Positions 8,000-17,196 are shown, numbered from the stretch's first letter. The stretch is 33,396 bases of DNA from Akkermansia muciniphila (GCA_945882065.1 CAMCWI010000011.1:1-33396); one strand, 5' to 3'. A program made the numbers and translations. The notes: generated by a model from the sequence alone, not told the origin.

Positions 8000-9325
8000 A
8001 TGAAGCGCACGCTTTCCCAATTTTTTTCCGATTACGGAATGATGGTCGTGCTGCTGCTGTTGTGCGCCTTCTTCAGTGTAGTGACGCTCACCGAACAATC
8101 GCCAACCGGAGAGGCCGCCGCGAAGCAAGTTCTCGCCATTATTCAGCAACAGTCGGGCAAATCGGCTCGCGTCGTCGTCGCCGCCAGCGATCAACCTGAC
8201 GACGCAGCCTTCGCGGCAAAACTCGAGCGCGACCTTGCCGCATCCGGGGCGAGCGTGGTGACTGTCGTTAAAGGTGAACCCAAGGATGCGCGCGAAGCGT
8301 TGCAGGAAATCACCTTGTCCGGCGGCAAAGTGGACGCCATCGCTTGCACCAAAGTGACCGGTGCTTGGCTCGTGTTCGCGGACCTGAAAACGGATTTCCC
8401 GGCACTCGGCGAGCCGCGCGTCATTACCCCTCGCAGCTATCGCTGGCCAAATTTCCTGAAGACCGAAAATCTTCTGAACATCGCCAATCAGATCGCAGTG
8501 ATTGCGATTGTCGCCATCGGCATGACCATGGTCATCATCACGGGAGGCATTGATCTCTCAGTCGGTAGTCTGATCGCGCTCTCTGCCGTGCTGGCGGCGA
8601 AGTTCATCCGCGATTTTGCCGGAGGTGCAAATGCGACGCTGGTTGGGATGACGCTTGCTTGTCTCGCGGCGATTTTGATTTGCGGAATGATCGGTGCGTT
8701 CTCCGGTGGAATGATCACGCGGTTCGGCATTCCACCGTTCATCGTGACACTGGCCATGATGCTTGTTGGCAGCGGGCTGGCCTACATTCTCGCGAAGGGC
8801 CAATCCATCTACCAGATTCCTGATTCATTCGTTTGGCTCGGGCGCGGCGCGGATTTCCTTAGCCTGCCCAACGCCGTCGTGCTGATGCTCATCCTATATT
8901 TTCTGGCGCACGTGCTGATGTCGCGGACACAAATCGGGCGTTACATCTATGCTGTAGGTTGTAATCGTCAGGCGGCTCGTTACTCGGGTTTGTCCGTGCC
9001 GCGAGTGCTGATGTTCACCTACGTGGCCAGCGCACTTCTTGCCGGTTTGGGTGGAGTGTTGATGGCGTCTCAACTCAAGAGCGGCTCGGCAACTTACGGC
9101 AACATGTACGAACTCTACGTCATCGCCGCTGTGGTCGTGGGGGGGACGAGTTTGAGCGGTGGCGAAGGAAAGATGCTCGGTACTCTGACCGGCGCATTCA
9201 CCATCGCCGTGATTCAGAACGGCATGAACCTGACCAATGTCGAGAGCTATACGCAGAAGGTTGTGCTTGGACTGGTCATTCTCGGTGCAGTGTTGCTCGA
9301 CAATCTCCGACAGCGAAAGCGATAG
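8000..9325 (+). CDS. Sugar ABC transporter permease (RbsC-like) with extra periplasmic domain
   Basis: A 441-residue inner-membrane permease of the BPD_transp_2 (ribose/xylose) family. The start is the ATG opening MKRTLSQFFSDYG, directly before the first membrane helix (about residues 13-32). A GTG at 7937 overlapping the previous stop adds an implausible 21 residues. After the first helix comes a soluble stretch of about 110 residues (about 35-150: AAAKQVLAIIQQQSGKSARV through FPALGEPRVITPR) that ordinary RbsC proteins of about 320 residues lack. The family hallmark IVAIGMTMVIITGGIDLSVGS and later motifs (VGCNRQAARYSGL, VVVGGTSLSGGEGKMLGT) are intact. No RbsA-type ATPase gene lies in the window, so the transporter must borrow one. 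Confidence 0.92.
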   Translation: MKRTLSQFFSDYGMMVVLLLLCAFFSVVTLTEQSPTGEAAAKQVLAIIQQQSGKSARVVVAASDQPDDAAFAAKLERDLAASGASVVTVVKGEPKDAREALQEITLSGGKVDAIACTKVTGAWLVFADLKTDFPALGEPRVITPRSYRWPNFLKTENLLNIANQIAVIAIVAIGMTMVIITGGIDLSVGSLIALSAVLAAKFIRDFAGGANATLVGMTLACLAAILICGMIGAFSGGMITRFGIPPFIVTLAMMLVGSGLAYILAKGQSIYQIPDSFVWLGRGADFLSLPNAVVLMLILYFLAHVLMSRTQIGRYIYAVGCNRQAARYSGLSVPRVLMFTYVASALLAGLGGVLMASQLKSGSATYGNMYELYVIAAVVVGGTSLSGGEGKMLGTLTGAFTIAVIQNGMNLTNVESYTQKVVLGLVILGAVLLDNLRQRKR

Positions 9326-9384
9326 GTCTTTTCACGCGGTGTTCGGCGCAGGGGTCATTGGTGATAATTATTGAACTTTTTCTC

Positions 9385-12300
9385 ATGAAGCAAACAACCC
9401 ATCGAAGGGAACTGAACAATCCGATTACAGCATTCGCGCTCGCCGTAGCCATTCTGATTGCACCAGCGTTTGCCGCCGCGGAGGTCACGCTCCACTCGTT
9501 GATTGAGGAGATGATTGACTACGACGCGGTCGCGCGTTGGCCGCAACCGGAGTTCACCTGCAAACAGGCGAGCAGCTACGACCGCAAAAGAGTCGCCCCG
9601 GACAAACCCGACTGGTTCGCCAACCACGACCAAGGCCAGTACATCCGTGAGGAGAATAATGACGGACGCAAAGAGAACGTTATGCTCGACGCGGACGGCC
9701 CGGGATGCATCGTTCGCTTCTGGCTCACTGCGGGGAAATCCCGCAACGGCACGTTGCGCATTTATCTTGATGGAGCACCGACCCCAACGCTGGTGTTTCC
9801 GGCTTACGACCTCTTGTCTGGCACTCTGAATATCGGCGAGCCGTTAGCCTTGCCGCATCCTGGTTATGATCCGAAAGCGAATGGCGGCAACACGCTGATG
9901 CTGCCGATTCCGTATGCCAAGCATTGCAAAGTGACTTGGGAGGAAGCGAGCAGCGGCGGGCGTTATTACCAGATCAATTACCGCACTTACACACCGGGCA
10001 CTGCGGTGCAAACGTTCACGCTGGAGGCATTGGGAGCGGCCCGTCCGCTGATGGCCAAAGTGGGTAAAGCCTTGTTCGCGCCAACAGAAAACATGTCGGG
10101 CAAGTCGTTGTCTTTGAATGAAACGATCGCCGCTGGGAAGAACGCATCGCTTGATTTGACCGCTGGACCGGCGGCAGTGCGACTCTTGGAACTCCACGTC
10201 GGGGTGAGCGATTCGGCGGAATTGGAGCGCACCCTCCGTTCCACGATTGTGCAGATGCAGTTCGACGGCGAGGTCACTGTCTGGTGTCCGGCGAGCGACT
10301 TCTTCGGCAGTGGAGTGGGAATCAACGCCCTCTCAAGTTGGTATCGCACCGTGCACACGAACGGCACGATGCTCTGCCGCTGGGTGATGCCTTACAAAAA
10401 ATCTGGGCGCATCACGGTCGCAAACATTGGCGAACGTCCGATGAAGATGACGATGCGCGCCGTTACAAGTTCGTGGAATTGGGATGACCGCAGCATGCAC
10501 TTCCACAGCGCGTGGCATTACGAGGCCGACATGCAGACTCCGCCGCACCGAGATTGGAATTATGTTCGAATTGCGGGTCGCGGAGTTTACGTGGGCGATA
10601 CGCTGTCGCTCTTCAATCCCATCGCGACCTGGTATGGCGAGGGCGACGAAAAAATCTGGGTGGATGGCGAATCATTCCCGTCGCACATGGGCACGGGCAC
10701 GGAGGACTATTACAACTATTCGTATGCACCACGCGGCATCATTCAAACGCCGTTTGCGAATCAGGTACGCGTCGATGAGAAGATGACGCAGGGCCACAAT
10801 GTGCTTACCCGCACGCGCAACCTCGACGGAATTCCTTTCACCAAGTCTCTCAACTTCGACATGGAATTGATGCCGTGGAAGCCGATGAAAGTGACCTACG
10901 CGGCGACTACGCATTGGTATGCCTTTCCCGGCGCAACGTCGAACGTCAAGCCGCAGCCGAAAGAAGCGGCACTGCCTGTGCCCACACTGGCTCAGGCGAT
11001 TGTGGCGGCGGTGCGTCCTGACGTGATGATTGCCGACTTCCGGAAAACCCCTCTTCCCGAGGGTTGGAACGTCGAAGGCTATGCGTTCGGATCGCGAACT
11101 CGAGGCAGTGGTTTTCAGCAGGCAGCAGTGACCACAGAAAACCAGCGGCAATATCAATTCGGAAAAATTACATCGCCGGAGTTTACCCTTGAGCGAAATT
11201 TCATCGCGATGGAACTGGGCGGGACCTTTCATCCCGAGAAATGTTTTGTGGTGCTCAAGATTGATGGGAAGGAAGTGCGCCGGGCTTGGGGCGGGCAACT
11301 CAGCAAAGAGTGGACGAGTCTGAACGTGGATAAGTTCGCCGGCCAGAAAGCCACGTTGGAAGTGCGTGACGACCATTTCAACGGTTGGCTCTCCGTGGGG
11401 CAGGTGATCCAGACAGACGAACTAAAAGGGTCAGCGCAAAAGCGCGCTCCTCGGTGGAATGCCGCCATCTTCGAGACTCAGATCAAGGGTGACTATTTGC
11501 TGCTACCCATCGGCGATGAAAAATCTCCCATCGAAACCGTGAGCATTGAAATCGATGGCAAGCAAAAGCTCGCAATCGATGTGCCGCTGGCGATGAGCCC
11601 GACGACCAACATGCTGCCGGTTTATGACCTGCGCGGTTACCAAGGCGAAACGTTGCGCGTGAGTTATCACGAGACGCGCCGCGACATCGTCACGAAACAG
11701 ATTCAGGTCACGACCATCCCAGCTCACGCCGCCAGCGACGCGCTACCAGCGTTTCATGTTCACAATCGATTCGGCAAATTGAACGACCCGAATGGCCTCG
11801 TCTATCTCGGCGGGCAATATCACCTCTTTCATCAATACTTCATGGGCATGCGTGGAAAACTCTGGGCGCACTATGTCAGTCCAGACTTGATGCATTGGCA
11901 GGAGCAACCGATCGCTCTCTTTCCTGATGAGTTGGGTTCGATGCATTCCGGCTCGGCGGCGGTGGACTGGCTGAATACCGGCGGTTTTCAACAAGGAGAT
12001 CAACCCGCGATCATCGCAGCCTTCACCGGCTCGCGCGGATTGGGCGGGAAAGATAAAATCCAACTGCAAGCAATCGCCTACAGCACCGACGGCGGCCGGA
12101 ACTTCGCAAAGTACGGAGGCAATCCGGTGATCGGCGAGGCACATCTCAAGAAGCTGAATTCCAAAGACAGCCGCGACCCGAAGATATTCTGGTTTTCGCC
12201 AACGCGCGGGTTGGATGCCAAGGCGAAGGATGGGTTCTGGGTGATGGTTCTGTTCGAGGGCAAAGGATTGTCCTTCTTCAACTCTCATGATCTCAAAACG

Positions 12301-13083
12301 TGGGAGAAGCGCGGCAGTCTTCCGGGATTTTTTGAATGCCCGGATCTGTTTCCACTGGCGGTGGACGGCAATCCGCAGAACGTGCGTTGGGTTATTCACG
12401 GCGGCAATGGGGAGTATCACATCGGCGCGTTCGATGGTCAGTCGTTCAAGTCCGAATCGGAGAAGAAGATCAAATTCAACCACGGCGGACGTTATTATGC
12501 GGCGCAGACTTTCAACAACACGCTGGGCGAAATGCCTCGCCGCATTCAAGTGGGCTGGCAGGGCAACCAACTCTCCGTGCCCAATGAACTCACGCTGCGC
12601 ACCACCCCCATCGGACTCCGCATGTGTGTGCTGCCGGTGAAGGAGATCGCGAATCTTTACCAACGCAGCGAATCGTTTGATGGTCAGGTGTTGCGCGAGG
12701 GTGATGCGAACCTCCTGAAACAATTCAAGAGCGGTCGCTACGACATCGAGTTTGACGGACGCGTTGGCGGCGCGAAGCAGATTGAATTCACCGTGCGCGG
12801 CAAAGTCATCCGCTACGCCGTCAGTGAGCGCGAACTTAGTTGCGAGAGTTTCAAAGTCACACTCCCGGCTAACGAGGGTCGGCTCAAGCTGCGCGTGGTC
12901 GTGGACAATTGTTCGATTGATATCTACGTCGGCGATGGTGGACAGTATTTCATTCCCATGTTTTTTGATCCGCTTAAATCCAAGGAACTCGAGCTGCGTG
13001 TCCTGGGAGGAACGATCAAGCTTGAAGGCCTGAGTGTCCATGAACTCAAGTCCATCTGGAGCAATGAACAGAAAACCAATTGA
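9385..13083 (+). CDS. GH172 (DUF2961)-GH32 fusion glycosidase, exported
   Basis: A 1232-residue bifunctional enzyme. The start is the ATG at 9385 (MKQTTHRRELNN) before a hydrophobic signal ending AFAAAE; the TTG at 9358 is unlikely. Residues about 35-520 form a DUF2961/GH172 domain. WYGEGDEKIWVDGE and GTGTEDYY place Glu419 and Glu440 exactly 21 residues apart, as in the characterised alpha-fructofuranosidase of this family (Glu270/Glu291, from memory). Residues about 547-678 and 690-785 resemble the beta-domains found at the N-terminus of levanases. Residues about 790-1110 are a GH32 propeller with nucleophile Asp801 (LNDPNG), Asp931 (RDP) and acid/base Glu984 (FECPD). A beta-sandwich with DNCSIDIY closes the protein. 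GH32 cuts beta-fructofuranosides; GH172 cuts alpha-fructo- or alpha-arabinofuranosides. Confidence 0.9.
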   Translation: MKQTTHRRELNNPITAFALAVAILIAPAFAAAEVTLHSLIEEMIDYDAVARWPQPEFTCKQASSYDRKRVAPDKPDWFANHDQGQYIREENNDGRKENVMLDADGPGCIVRFWLTAGKSRNGTLRIYLDGAPTPTLVFPAYDLLSGTLNIGEPLALPHPGYDPKANGGNTLMLPIPYAKHCKVTWEEASSGGRYYQINYRTYTPGTAVQTFTLEALGAARPLMAKVGKALFAPTENMSGKSLSLNETIAAGKNASLDLTAGPAAVRLLELHVGVSDSAELERTLRSTIVQMQFDGEVTVWCPASDFFGSGVGINALSSWYRTVHTNGTMLCRWVMPYKKSGRITVANIGERPMKMTMRAVTSSWNWDDRSMHFHSAWHYEADMQTPPHRDWNYVRIAGRGVYVGDTLSLFNPIATWYGEGDEKIWVDGESFPSHMGTGTEDYYNYSYAPRGIIQTPFANQVRVDEKMTQGHNVLTRTRNLDGIPFTKSLNFDMELMPWKPMKVTYAATTHWYAFPGATSNVKPQPKEAALPVPTLAQAIVAAVRPDVMIADFRKTPLPEGWNVEGYAFGSRTRGSGFQQAAVTTENQRQYQFGKITSPEFTLERNFIAMELGGTFHPEKCFVVLKIDGKEVRRAWGGQLSKEWTSLNVDKFAGQKATLEVRDDHFNGWLSVGQVIQTDELKGSAQKRAPRWNAAIFETQIKGDYLLLPIGDEKSPIETVSIEIDGKQKLAIDVPLAMSPTTNMLPVYDLRGYQGETLRVSYHETRRDIVTKQIQVTTIPAHAASDALPAFHVHNRFGKLNDPNGLVYLGGQYHLFHQYFMGMRGKLWAHYVSPDLMHWQEQPIALFPDELGSMHSGSAAVDWLNTGGFQQGDQPAIIAAFTGSRGLGGKDKIQLQAIAYSTDGGRNFAKYGGNPVIGEAHLKKLNSKDSRDPKIFWFSPTRGLDAKAKDGFWVMVLFEGKGLSFFNSHDLKTWEKRGSLPGFFECPDLFPLAVDGNPQNVRWVIHGGNGEYHIGAFDGQSFKSESEKKIKFNHGGRYYAAQTFNNTLGEMPRRIQVGWQGNQLSVPNELTLRTTPIGLRMCVLPVKEIANLYQRSESFDGQVLREGDANLLKQFKSGRYDIEFDGRVGGAKQIEFTVRGKVIRYAVSERELSCESFKVTLPANEGRLKLRVVVDNCSIDIYVGDGGQYFIPMFFDPLKSKELELRVLGGTIKLEGLSVHELKSIWSNEQKTN

Positions 13084-13090
13084 AACATTT

Positions 13091-14962
13091 ATGAAAAATG
13101 CTCAATCCGTTCGACCTGTTCTAATCATCGCAGCCGCGCTGATGCTTGGTGGACGATCCGGACTCGCAGCCACTCCTACGAAGTCTCCTTTGGATTCAGA
13201 AGTCGGGCGGCAATTTATTCCTACAGACGTGAATTGGTCGAATGCCGTTTACCAGACCACGTTTGATGATCCTGCTGAACTGGAAAACTGGAAACTCGAA
13301 GGCGGCAAACGCATGAGCGTAGAGAATGGGAAACTCGTCCTCGAGACCACGGGCAAAGATGATCCTCTCGTGTGTTGGCTAAAGGCGGAGGCTCCGGCGG
13401 ACTTCCTGCTCGAGTTCACAGTCCGGCCGCAAAATCGAAAGCAAGGCTTGAACATCGTGTTCTTCAACGCGCGCGGAATCCACGGCGAGAGCATATTCGA
13501 TCCGGTAATGAAGCCGCGCGATGGAACCTTCAAGCAGTATACACAGGGCGATTTGAACAATTACCACATCTCCTATTGGGCCGCGGCTCGCGGCACAGCC
13601 CACGTGCGCAAGAACCCCGGGTTTGGGCAAGTCGCCAACGGCAAGGATCTAATCGCCGACGCGCCTGCAGACGCGTTCCAGGTCGTCCGGCTCTACAAAC
13701 GCGGCGGAAAGATACGACTGATGGTTGACGACATCGTCGCGGTTGCGTACGACGACGACGACGGCAAGAAGCGTGGTCCCGTGTGGACAAACTCCGGCTG
13801 GATCGGACTGCGGCAAATGGCGCACACTATCCGGTGCGAATATGACCACCTGAAGATTTTCCCACTCAAGCCGGTTGCAACCGCCGCGAACGGCGTTGCG
13901 TCGCTGGCGGCGGCGGCAAATTCACAACTACCGCAGCCGCCAAAAGTCGTTCGCTTCAAGGAGAACCCCATCATCCGGCCCGAGATGTTTTCCGGTCCGG
14001 CTAGCAACAACATCTGCTTTCCGTCATTGATTCGTGTGCCGCCCTGGCTGCCGAATCCGCTCGGTAAATACTACCTGTACTTTGCCGATCACCACGGTGA
14101 CTACATCCGACTAGCTTACGCGGAGCGGGTCGAAGGGCCTTGGAAGATTTACGAGCCCGGCACTCTAAAGATGGAGCAGGTTGTTGACACGGCCCGGGCT
14201 GCATCGCCCGGGAAAGCGGCTGCGGTCAAAGGCGGCCACATCGCGTCGCCCGATGTGCATGTGGACCATGATCGGCGGGAGATCCGCATGTATTTCCACT
14301 ATAAGATGACTCCGGCAAAGGCTTGGGGTCATCGATCGGGCGTCGCCGTTTCGCAAGACGGAATCCATTTCCAGCCTGTCGGCTCGAAGCCACTCGGCGA
14401 ACCCTACTTTCGAGTCTTTCGCCGGGATGGCTACTATTACGCCGTTGACCGCGTTGGCGCCCTCACCCGTTCGCGTGATGGGCTAGCTGATTTCGAGGCT
14501 GGCAACCCGAACTTTGCCGCTGCCGTCGGTCACAAAGTGCGGGGCACTGGACTTGGCACCATCTCGAAAAGAAACGCAATCAAGCGGGAAAAAGGCGAGA
14601 CGGAGAATCTGCCCGGAGAAATCCGGCACACGGGCTTGAAATTGGACGGCGACGTCCTGTCGGTATTCTTCAGTCGCGGGGGTGATTTACCGGAGCACAT
14701 CATGTGTGCCCAATCGGTCCTGACTGGCGATTGGAAAACGTGGCGACTCTCCCCGCCGGTGACAGTGCTGAAGCCGACGATGGACTACGAAGGCGGTAAC
14801 ATGCCACTCGAGCCAGCAAAGAACAGCGAACTACACCAGTTGCCGCGACCGCTCGCTCGAGATCTGCGTGATCCCTTTATCTTCCGCGAAGACGGGCAGA
14901 CATATCTCCTGTATTCGGTTGCTGGCGAACGTGGCATTGCCGGGGCCACTCTGCGAGACTGA
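13091..14962 (+). CDS. Exported DUF1961 domain plus five-bladed beta-propeller (GH43-like) protein
   Basis: A 623-residue protein. The ATG at 13091 lies 7 bases after the GH172-GH32 stop; in-frame GTG/ATG codons upstream (13034, 13064) overlap that gene. After a signal peptide, residues about 37-261 are a DUF1961 domain (jelly-roll lectin-like; FFNARGIHGES, LNNYHISYW, RLYKRGGKIRLMVDD, GLRQMAHT). An Ala-rich linker (about 262-295) leads to a propeller with blade motifs of the GH43/GH32 type (YYLYFADHHGDYIRLAYA, HIASPDVHVD, LRDPFIFREDGQTYLLY). Acidic residues exist at propeller-like places, but I cannot prove glycosidase activity. The DUF1961 half is nearly duplicated at 30966-31748. Out-of-frame sequence right after the stop is a relic of a GH32 C-terminus. 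Confidence 0.85.
   Translation: MKNAQSVRPVLIIAAALMLGGRSGLAATPTKSPLDSEVGRQFIPTDVNWSNAVYQTTFDDPAELENWKLEGGKRMSVENGKLVLETTGKDDPLVCWLKAEAPADFLLEFTVRPQNRKQGLNIVFFNARGIHGESIFDPVMKPRDGTFKQYTQGDLNNYHISYWAAARGTAHVRKNPGFGQVANGKDLIADAPADAFQVVRLYKRGGKIRLMVDDIVAVAYDDDDGKKRGPVWTNSGWIGLRQMAHTIRCEYDHLKIFPLKPVATAANGVASLAAAANSQLPQPPKVVRFKENPIIRPEMFSGPASNNICFPSLIRVPPWLPNPLGKYYLYFADHHGDYIRLAYAERVEGPWKIYEPGTLKMEQVVDTARAASPGKAAAVKGGHIASPDVHVDHDRREIRMYFHYKMTPAKAWGHRSGVAVSQDGIHFQPVGSKPLGEPYFRVFRRDGYYYAVDRVGALTRSRDGLADFEAGNPNFAAAVGHKVRGTGLGTISKRNAIKREKGETENLPGEIRHTGLKLDGDVLSVFFSRGGDLPEHIMCAQSVLTGDWKTWRLSPPVTVLKPTMDYEGGNMPLEPAKNSELHQLPRPLARDLRDPFIFREDGQTYLLYSVAGERGIAGATLRD
13199..13873 (+). repeat. DUF1961 coding duplication, copy A
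   Basis: These 225 codons encode the DUF1961 domain of the propeller fusion and match 30969-31640 on the opposite strand over their whole length. There is one codon difference in length (DDDD versus DDD near the end) and about four in five residues are identical by eye. Nucleotide identity is also visibly high, for instance around the RGGKIRLMVDD codons. Confidence 0.8.
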
Positions 14963-15156
14963 TTCCTCTGCGCCTCGTTATGGACAACTGTTCAATTGAT
15001 ACCTTTGCCGGCGATGGCGGACAGTATTTCATGCCTGTGCTGTTTGATCCGTTGAATTCAACAAATATCGATTCATACACTCTGAGCGGATCAATCAAAC
15101 TCGGACTCTTGAGTGTCCTTGAACTCAATCCCATCTGGGCGAAGGCGAAGCCATGA
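14953..15156 (+). pseudogene. Relic of a GH32 C-terminal beta-sandwich
   Basis: In a different frame from the DUF1961-propeller gene, an open stretch translates to ARLIPLRLVMDNCSIDTF, then AGDGGQYFMPVLFDPL and SIKLGLLSVLELNPIW. This matches the last 60 or so residues of the GH172-GH32 enzyme (GRLKLRVVVDNCSIDIY, GDGGQYFIPMFFDPL, TIKLEGLSVHELKSIW) almost block for block. There is no start or catalytic domain, so it is a tail fragment. Its TGA overlaps the ATG of the next gene (ATGA), which suggests that gene was once translationally coupled to a full GH32 gene. Confidence 0.85.
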
Positions 15157-16466
15157 AGTGGCGGATTTGTTTGACCGTTTTGACAGCCACCTCCGCATGG
15201 CGATTAATGGCGTCTACCCCAGCGGAATTGGAGGCGGTGAACGCAGAAACCATGCATGCGTTTCATGGTACAAATGTCCATGGGGTGGACGTAAGCTCGC
15301 TCACGGGAAAAGTGATGTGTGGTTATCAAGGCTGGTTCAATACTGAGGGCGACGGCGCGGGGCGCAGCTTTCATCATTGGACGAGAGACGGTGGATCACT
15401 CCGACCTGGTAATGCAAAGATTGACCTCTGGCCGGACGTCTCCGAGCTCGGTCAGGAAGAGCGTTTCCCTACGGAGTTTCGCCAAGCCGACGGGCGCATC
15501 GCGGAAGTTTTCAGTTCGTTCAAACAGACGACGGTGCTGCGGCATTGTCAATGGATGCGTGACTACGCTATTGATGGCGTGTTCGTGCAGCGTTTCATCG
15601 CACCGCTCCGTGATGCCCGAAATTTGCAGCACAACAACGTGGTGCTCGATCACTGCCGCGAAGGGGCGAACCGCTTTGGCCGCGCCTATGCCGTGATGTA
15701 TGACCTGAGCGGACTCGGCGAAAACCGGGTTTCGGAGGTTGCTGATGACTGGCGGGCGTTGCGAATTCAGATGCACATCACAGAAGATCCGGCATATCTA
15801 CGGCATCGCGAAAAGCCGGTGGTAGCCGTCTGGGGTGTGGGGTTCAACAAGGATCGCAAATACACAATCGCGGAATGTCGTCGGCTGGTGGAGTTTTTGA
15901 AAAAGGATGGATGCACGGTCATGCTTGGCGTGCCGAACGGTTGGCGCGAATTGAATCGTGATAGCGTGACCGATCCTGAGTTGCATGAGGTGTTGAAGCT
16001 CGCGGATATAGTCAGCCCGTGGACGGTGGGCCGGTATCGCACCGTGGCAGAAGCAAAACTGCATGGGGACAAGGACGTGAAACCTGATCTTGCGTGGTGT
16101 CGCGCGCAGGGTCTCGACTACCTGCCCGTGCTCTTTCCCGGGTTTAGTTGGTTCAACATGAAAGGCAAGGCGTTCAACAGCATACCGCGACTCAAGGGCG
16201 AATTCCTTTGGTCACAGTTTGTGGCGGCGAAGCAAGCGGGGGCGGAGATGATCTATGTGGCCATGTTTGACGAGGTGGACGAGGGCACGGCGATTTTCAA
16301 ATGCAAGAACGACGTGCCAGTGAGCGACAAAGACAAATTTGTGACTTATGAAGGACTTCCCTCTGACTTCTACCTCAAGCTGACGGGACAAGGCGGGCGA
16401 TTATTGCGCGGCGAAATCCAACCGTCCGGAAAAATTCCGTGTTTGCTTGCGCCGCTCGCTGAATGA
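15153..16466 (+). CDS. Exported GH71/GH99-like glycoside hydrolase family protein
   Basis: A 437-residue protein with a signal peptide (MKWRICLTVLTATSAWRLMAS). The body matches the GH99_GH71_like TIM-barrel group: KVMCGYQGWFNTEGDGAG, SFHHWTRDGG, IDLWPDVSELG, VLRHCQWMRDYAIDGVFVQR, AVMYDLSGL, KPVVAVWGVGF, DIVSPWTVGRY, YLPVLFPGFSWFN and EMIYVAMFDEVDEGTAIFK. Relatives with known activity include alpha-1,3-glucanases and endo-alpha-mannosidases, but proteins of this subgroup are mostly uncharacterised. It is sometimes annotated as xylosidase/arabinosidase. It is the last gene of the forward operon. Its start codon overlaps the stop of the GH32 relic. Confidence 0.82.
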   Translation: MKWRICLTVLTATSAWRLMASTPAELEAVNAETMHAFHGTNVHGVDVSSLTGKVMCGYQGWFNTEGDGAGRSFHHWTRDGGSLRPGNAKIDLWPDVSELGQEERFPTEFRQADGRIAEVFSSFKQTTVLRHCQWMRDYAIDGVFVQRFIAPLRDARNLQHNNVVLDHCREGANRFGRAYAVMYDLSGLGENRVSEVADDWRALRIQMHITEDPAYLRHREKPVVAVWGVGFNKDRKYTIAECRRLVEFLKKDGCTVMLGVPNGWRELNRDSVTDPELHEVLKLADIVSPWTVGRYRTVAEAKLHGDKDVKPDLAWCRAQGLDYLPVLFPGFSWFNMKGKAFNSIPRLKGEFLWSQFVAAKQAGAEMIYVAMFDEVDEGTAIFKCKNDVPVSDKDKFVTYEGLPSDFYLKLTGQGGRLLRGEIQPSGKIPCLLAPLAE

Positions 16467-16554
16467 ACACCTTTTGGCAGCATGCTAGGCGGCGACAGTC
16501 CAAACATATCCGTCGGGAAGTCAGAGCGCTGGTGGACACGGCAACGCAGGACGC

Positions 16555-17196
16555 TCAATGACGAGGTTCAGATTTATTCTGGAATTTGGCAATGGCTTCT
16601 AGGCGGCTGCGTACGTGCATCTTGTTGCAAATGCCTTTGACGTAAGTGCGCACGGTTTCGACACCGATGTTCAACTGATCACCAATCTCCTTGTAGATAA
16701 ACCCTGAAGAGAGCAATTCAAGGACTTGGCGCTCGCGCGGCGACAGATTTTCAGCGTCCGCAGACGTGGGCGCAACTGAATGGAAGTACTGGACGACTTT
16801 TTGCGCTATCGGGCTGGACATGGGCGCGCCTCCGCGATACGCGTCACGGACGGCTTCGAGCAACTGTTCGGGAGGACTGGATTTAATGAGGTAACCGTTG
16901 GCGCCCGCTTTGAGGGCTTTGAAGATGCGGTCGCTGTCTTCATAGACCGTGACCATGATAATTTGGATTTTCGGGAGCAGGCTTTTGAGTTCGCTGACGC
17001 ATTGGATGCCAGACATGCCTGGCAACTTGATGTCCATGAGTACGACGTCCGGCAGGTTTTCTGGAATATGTTTCAAAGCCTCCTCGCCTGTGGTGAAGTT
17101 TCCGATGCATTCGATGTCAGACGCGCTGCCAAGGATTTTGATGAGCTGGTTTCGCAGTCCTGAGTCATCCTCGACTATCGCAACAGTTTTCTTCAT
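16555..17196 (-). CDS. NarL/LuxR-type response regulator
   Basis: A 213-residue two-component regulator. The receiver domain (about residues 3-120) has the acidic pair Glu9/Asp10/Asp11, the phospho-acceptor Asp55 in VVLMDIKLPG, the conserved Thr in IIMVTVYED and Lys in GYLIKSS. A LuxR-type helix-turn-helix fills the C-terminus (about 147-210: LSPRERQVLELLSSG, IYKEIGDQLNIGVETVRTYV). It starts at the base next to the stop of the sensor kinase gene and is surely co-translated with it. It is convergent with the carbohydrate operon (88 bases apart), so it plausibly controls that operon or the secreted-protein genes across the divergent region. Confidence 0.95.
   Translation of the reverse strand: MKKTVAIVEDDSGLRNQLIKILGSASDIECIGNFTTGEEALKHIPENLPDVVLMDIKLPGMSGIQCVSELKSLLPKIQIIMVTVYEDSDRIFKALKAGANGYLIKSSPPEQLLEAVRDAYRGGAPMSSPIAQKVVQYFHSVAPTSADAENLSPRERQVLELLSSGFIYKEIGDQLNIGVETVRTYVKGICNKMHVRSRLEAIAKFQNKSEPRH

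Noticed and set aside
6223-8010. Long open frame on the minus strand (595 codons)
   Set aside because: It lies opposite the binding-protein and AroE-like genes, which have clear family motifs; its translation is Arg/His-rich and matches no family. A codon-bias shadow.
11743-13041. Minus-strand open frame of 432 codons
   Set aside because: It is antisense to the GH32 domain with its intact catalytic motifs; no recognisable domain or start context.
16467-16554. Possible terminator between the convergent GH71/99-like and regulator genes
   Set aside because: No stem with a following T-run can be drawn in these 88 bases.
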